Source of the DNA: AP-15 sp963747735
GTDB lineage: Bacteria; Pseudomonadota; Alphaproteobacteria; ATCC43930; CGMCC-115725
Reading direction: 5' to 3'
DNA: 64,000 nucleotides
Assembly (NCBI GenBank): GCA_963747735.1
Contig: CAVVGE010000012.1
Location: forward strand, 27,146-91,145
Shown: piece after piece, positions 63,876 to 64,000 of the stretch
Layout of the letters: every line of letters begins with the position of its first letter
Position numbering within the stretch: the stretch's first letter is position 1
Position numbers and translations under genes: made by a program
The notes under the pieces: generated by a model
What the model saw: only the letters and a program-made list of their open reading frames with translations
Database searches by the model: none
What the model was told of the DNA's origin: nothing

Positions 63876-64000
63876 CGGCGGCTGAACCAGTCGACCACGG
63901 CGGCGAGATAGACGAAGCCGCGCGCCATCGGGATATAGGTGATGTCCATCGCCCACGCCTGGTTCGGCCGCTCGACCGCCACGGAGCGCAGAAGATACGG
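63876..64000 (-). pseudogene. IS3-family transposase OrfB fragment, continues past the window
   Basis: The minus strand from the right edge reads YLLRSVAVERPNQAWAMDIT, YIPMARGFVYLAAVVDWFSR. This is the first catalytic Asp region (W-A-x-D-I-T-Y) of an IS3-family integrase core. The homology ends near 63876, after the D-W-F-S-R-R block, where unrelated sequence begins. The 5' part lies outside the window. Confidence 0.75.

Noticed and set aside
1..64000. tRNA, rRNA, riboswitch or replication origin
   Set aside because: No cloverleaf with TTCGANNC arm, ribosomal signature, known riboswitch core or DnaA-box cluster was recognised by eye; a covariance search would be needed to exclude them.

Overview
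This is a GC-rich (roughly 62-65 %) chromosomal window with strong GC3 codon bias. It carries a yfhM-pbpC type pair, class III cyclase, EcfG-type promoter, YeaQ/CsbD stress proteins, DUF2092 and many IS1380, IS1182, IS630, IS66 and Tn3 remnants. Together these point to an alphaproteobacterium (Rhodospirillales or Hyphomicrobiales-like), but the order cannot be fixed from sequence alone. No rRNA, tRNA, CRISPR array or replication origin was seen.

Layout. 0-2 kb: two secreted proteins of unknown function, the second broken by frameshifts. 2.1-9.4 kb: alpha-2-macroglobulin-like protease trap plus penicillin-binding protein 1C, a periplasmic defence/repair pair. 9.4-12.7 kb: Tn3 and IS1380 debris, a cation/proton antiporter cut by the IS1380 end, and hemerythrin. 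12.8-17.9 kb: TPR protein with near-perfect 138-bp repeats and a 1068-residue RTX-type secreted protein with a relic of a paralogue. 17.9-26.6 kb: a graveyard of ATPase, transposase, PAS and recombinase fragments around an adenylate cyclase (one internal TAG), an ABC solute-binding protein and several small genes of unknown function. 26.6-36.5 kb: IS630, cold-shock protein, two tyrosine recombinases, Tn3 resolvase with res-like site, aldolase, IS1182 copy A inside a SRAP gene, IS66 and IS256 pieces. 37-46 kb: DUF2092 protein, truncated formylglycine-generating enzyme, sulfatase, MscS channel, DHA2-type efflux pump. 46-50 kb: third recombinase with an accessory gene and a RecD2-type helicase. 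50-59 kb: IS1182 copy B, amidohydrolase, GNAT, IS91 unit, a resolvase mini-element, LLM oxidoreductase/TfoX/ArsR set, IS1380 5' end and a group II intron tail. 59-64 kb: histidine kinase, IS66 relic, and a stress operon behind a GGAAC-N17-CGTT promoter.

The most interesting pattern is a family of three related tyrosine recombinases (28.7-29.7, 35.4-36.4, 46.1-47.2 kb). Each has a conserved GGACGTTATCA-like site just upstream. Further copies of the site lie beyond the neighbouring cold-shock gene and beyond the recD2 gene, so the recombinases may form small mobile units carrying cargo. A second pattern is a roughly 24-nt palindromic element found inside several coding sequences, twice in frame within the IS630 transposase and once (frame-breaking) in both IS1182 copies.

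Many conserved genes contain single-base frameshifts, several in G or C runs. These may be real decay or sequencing/assembly errors; each affected entry says so.
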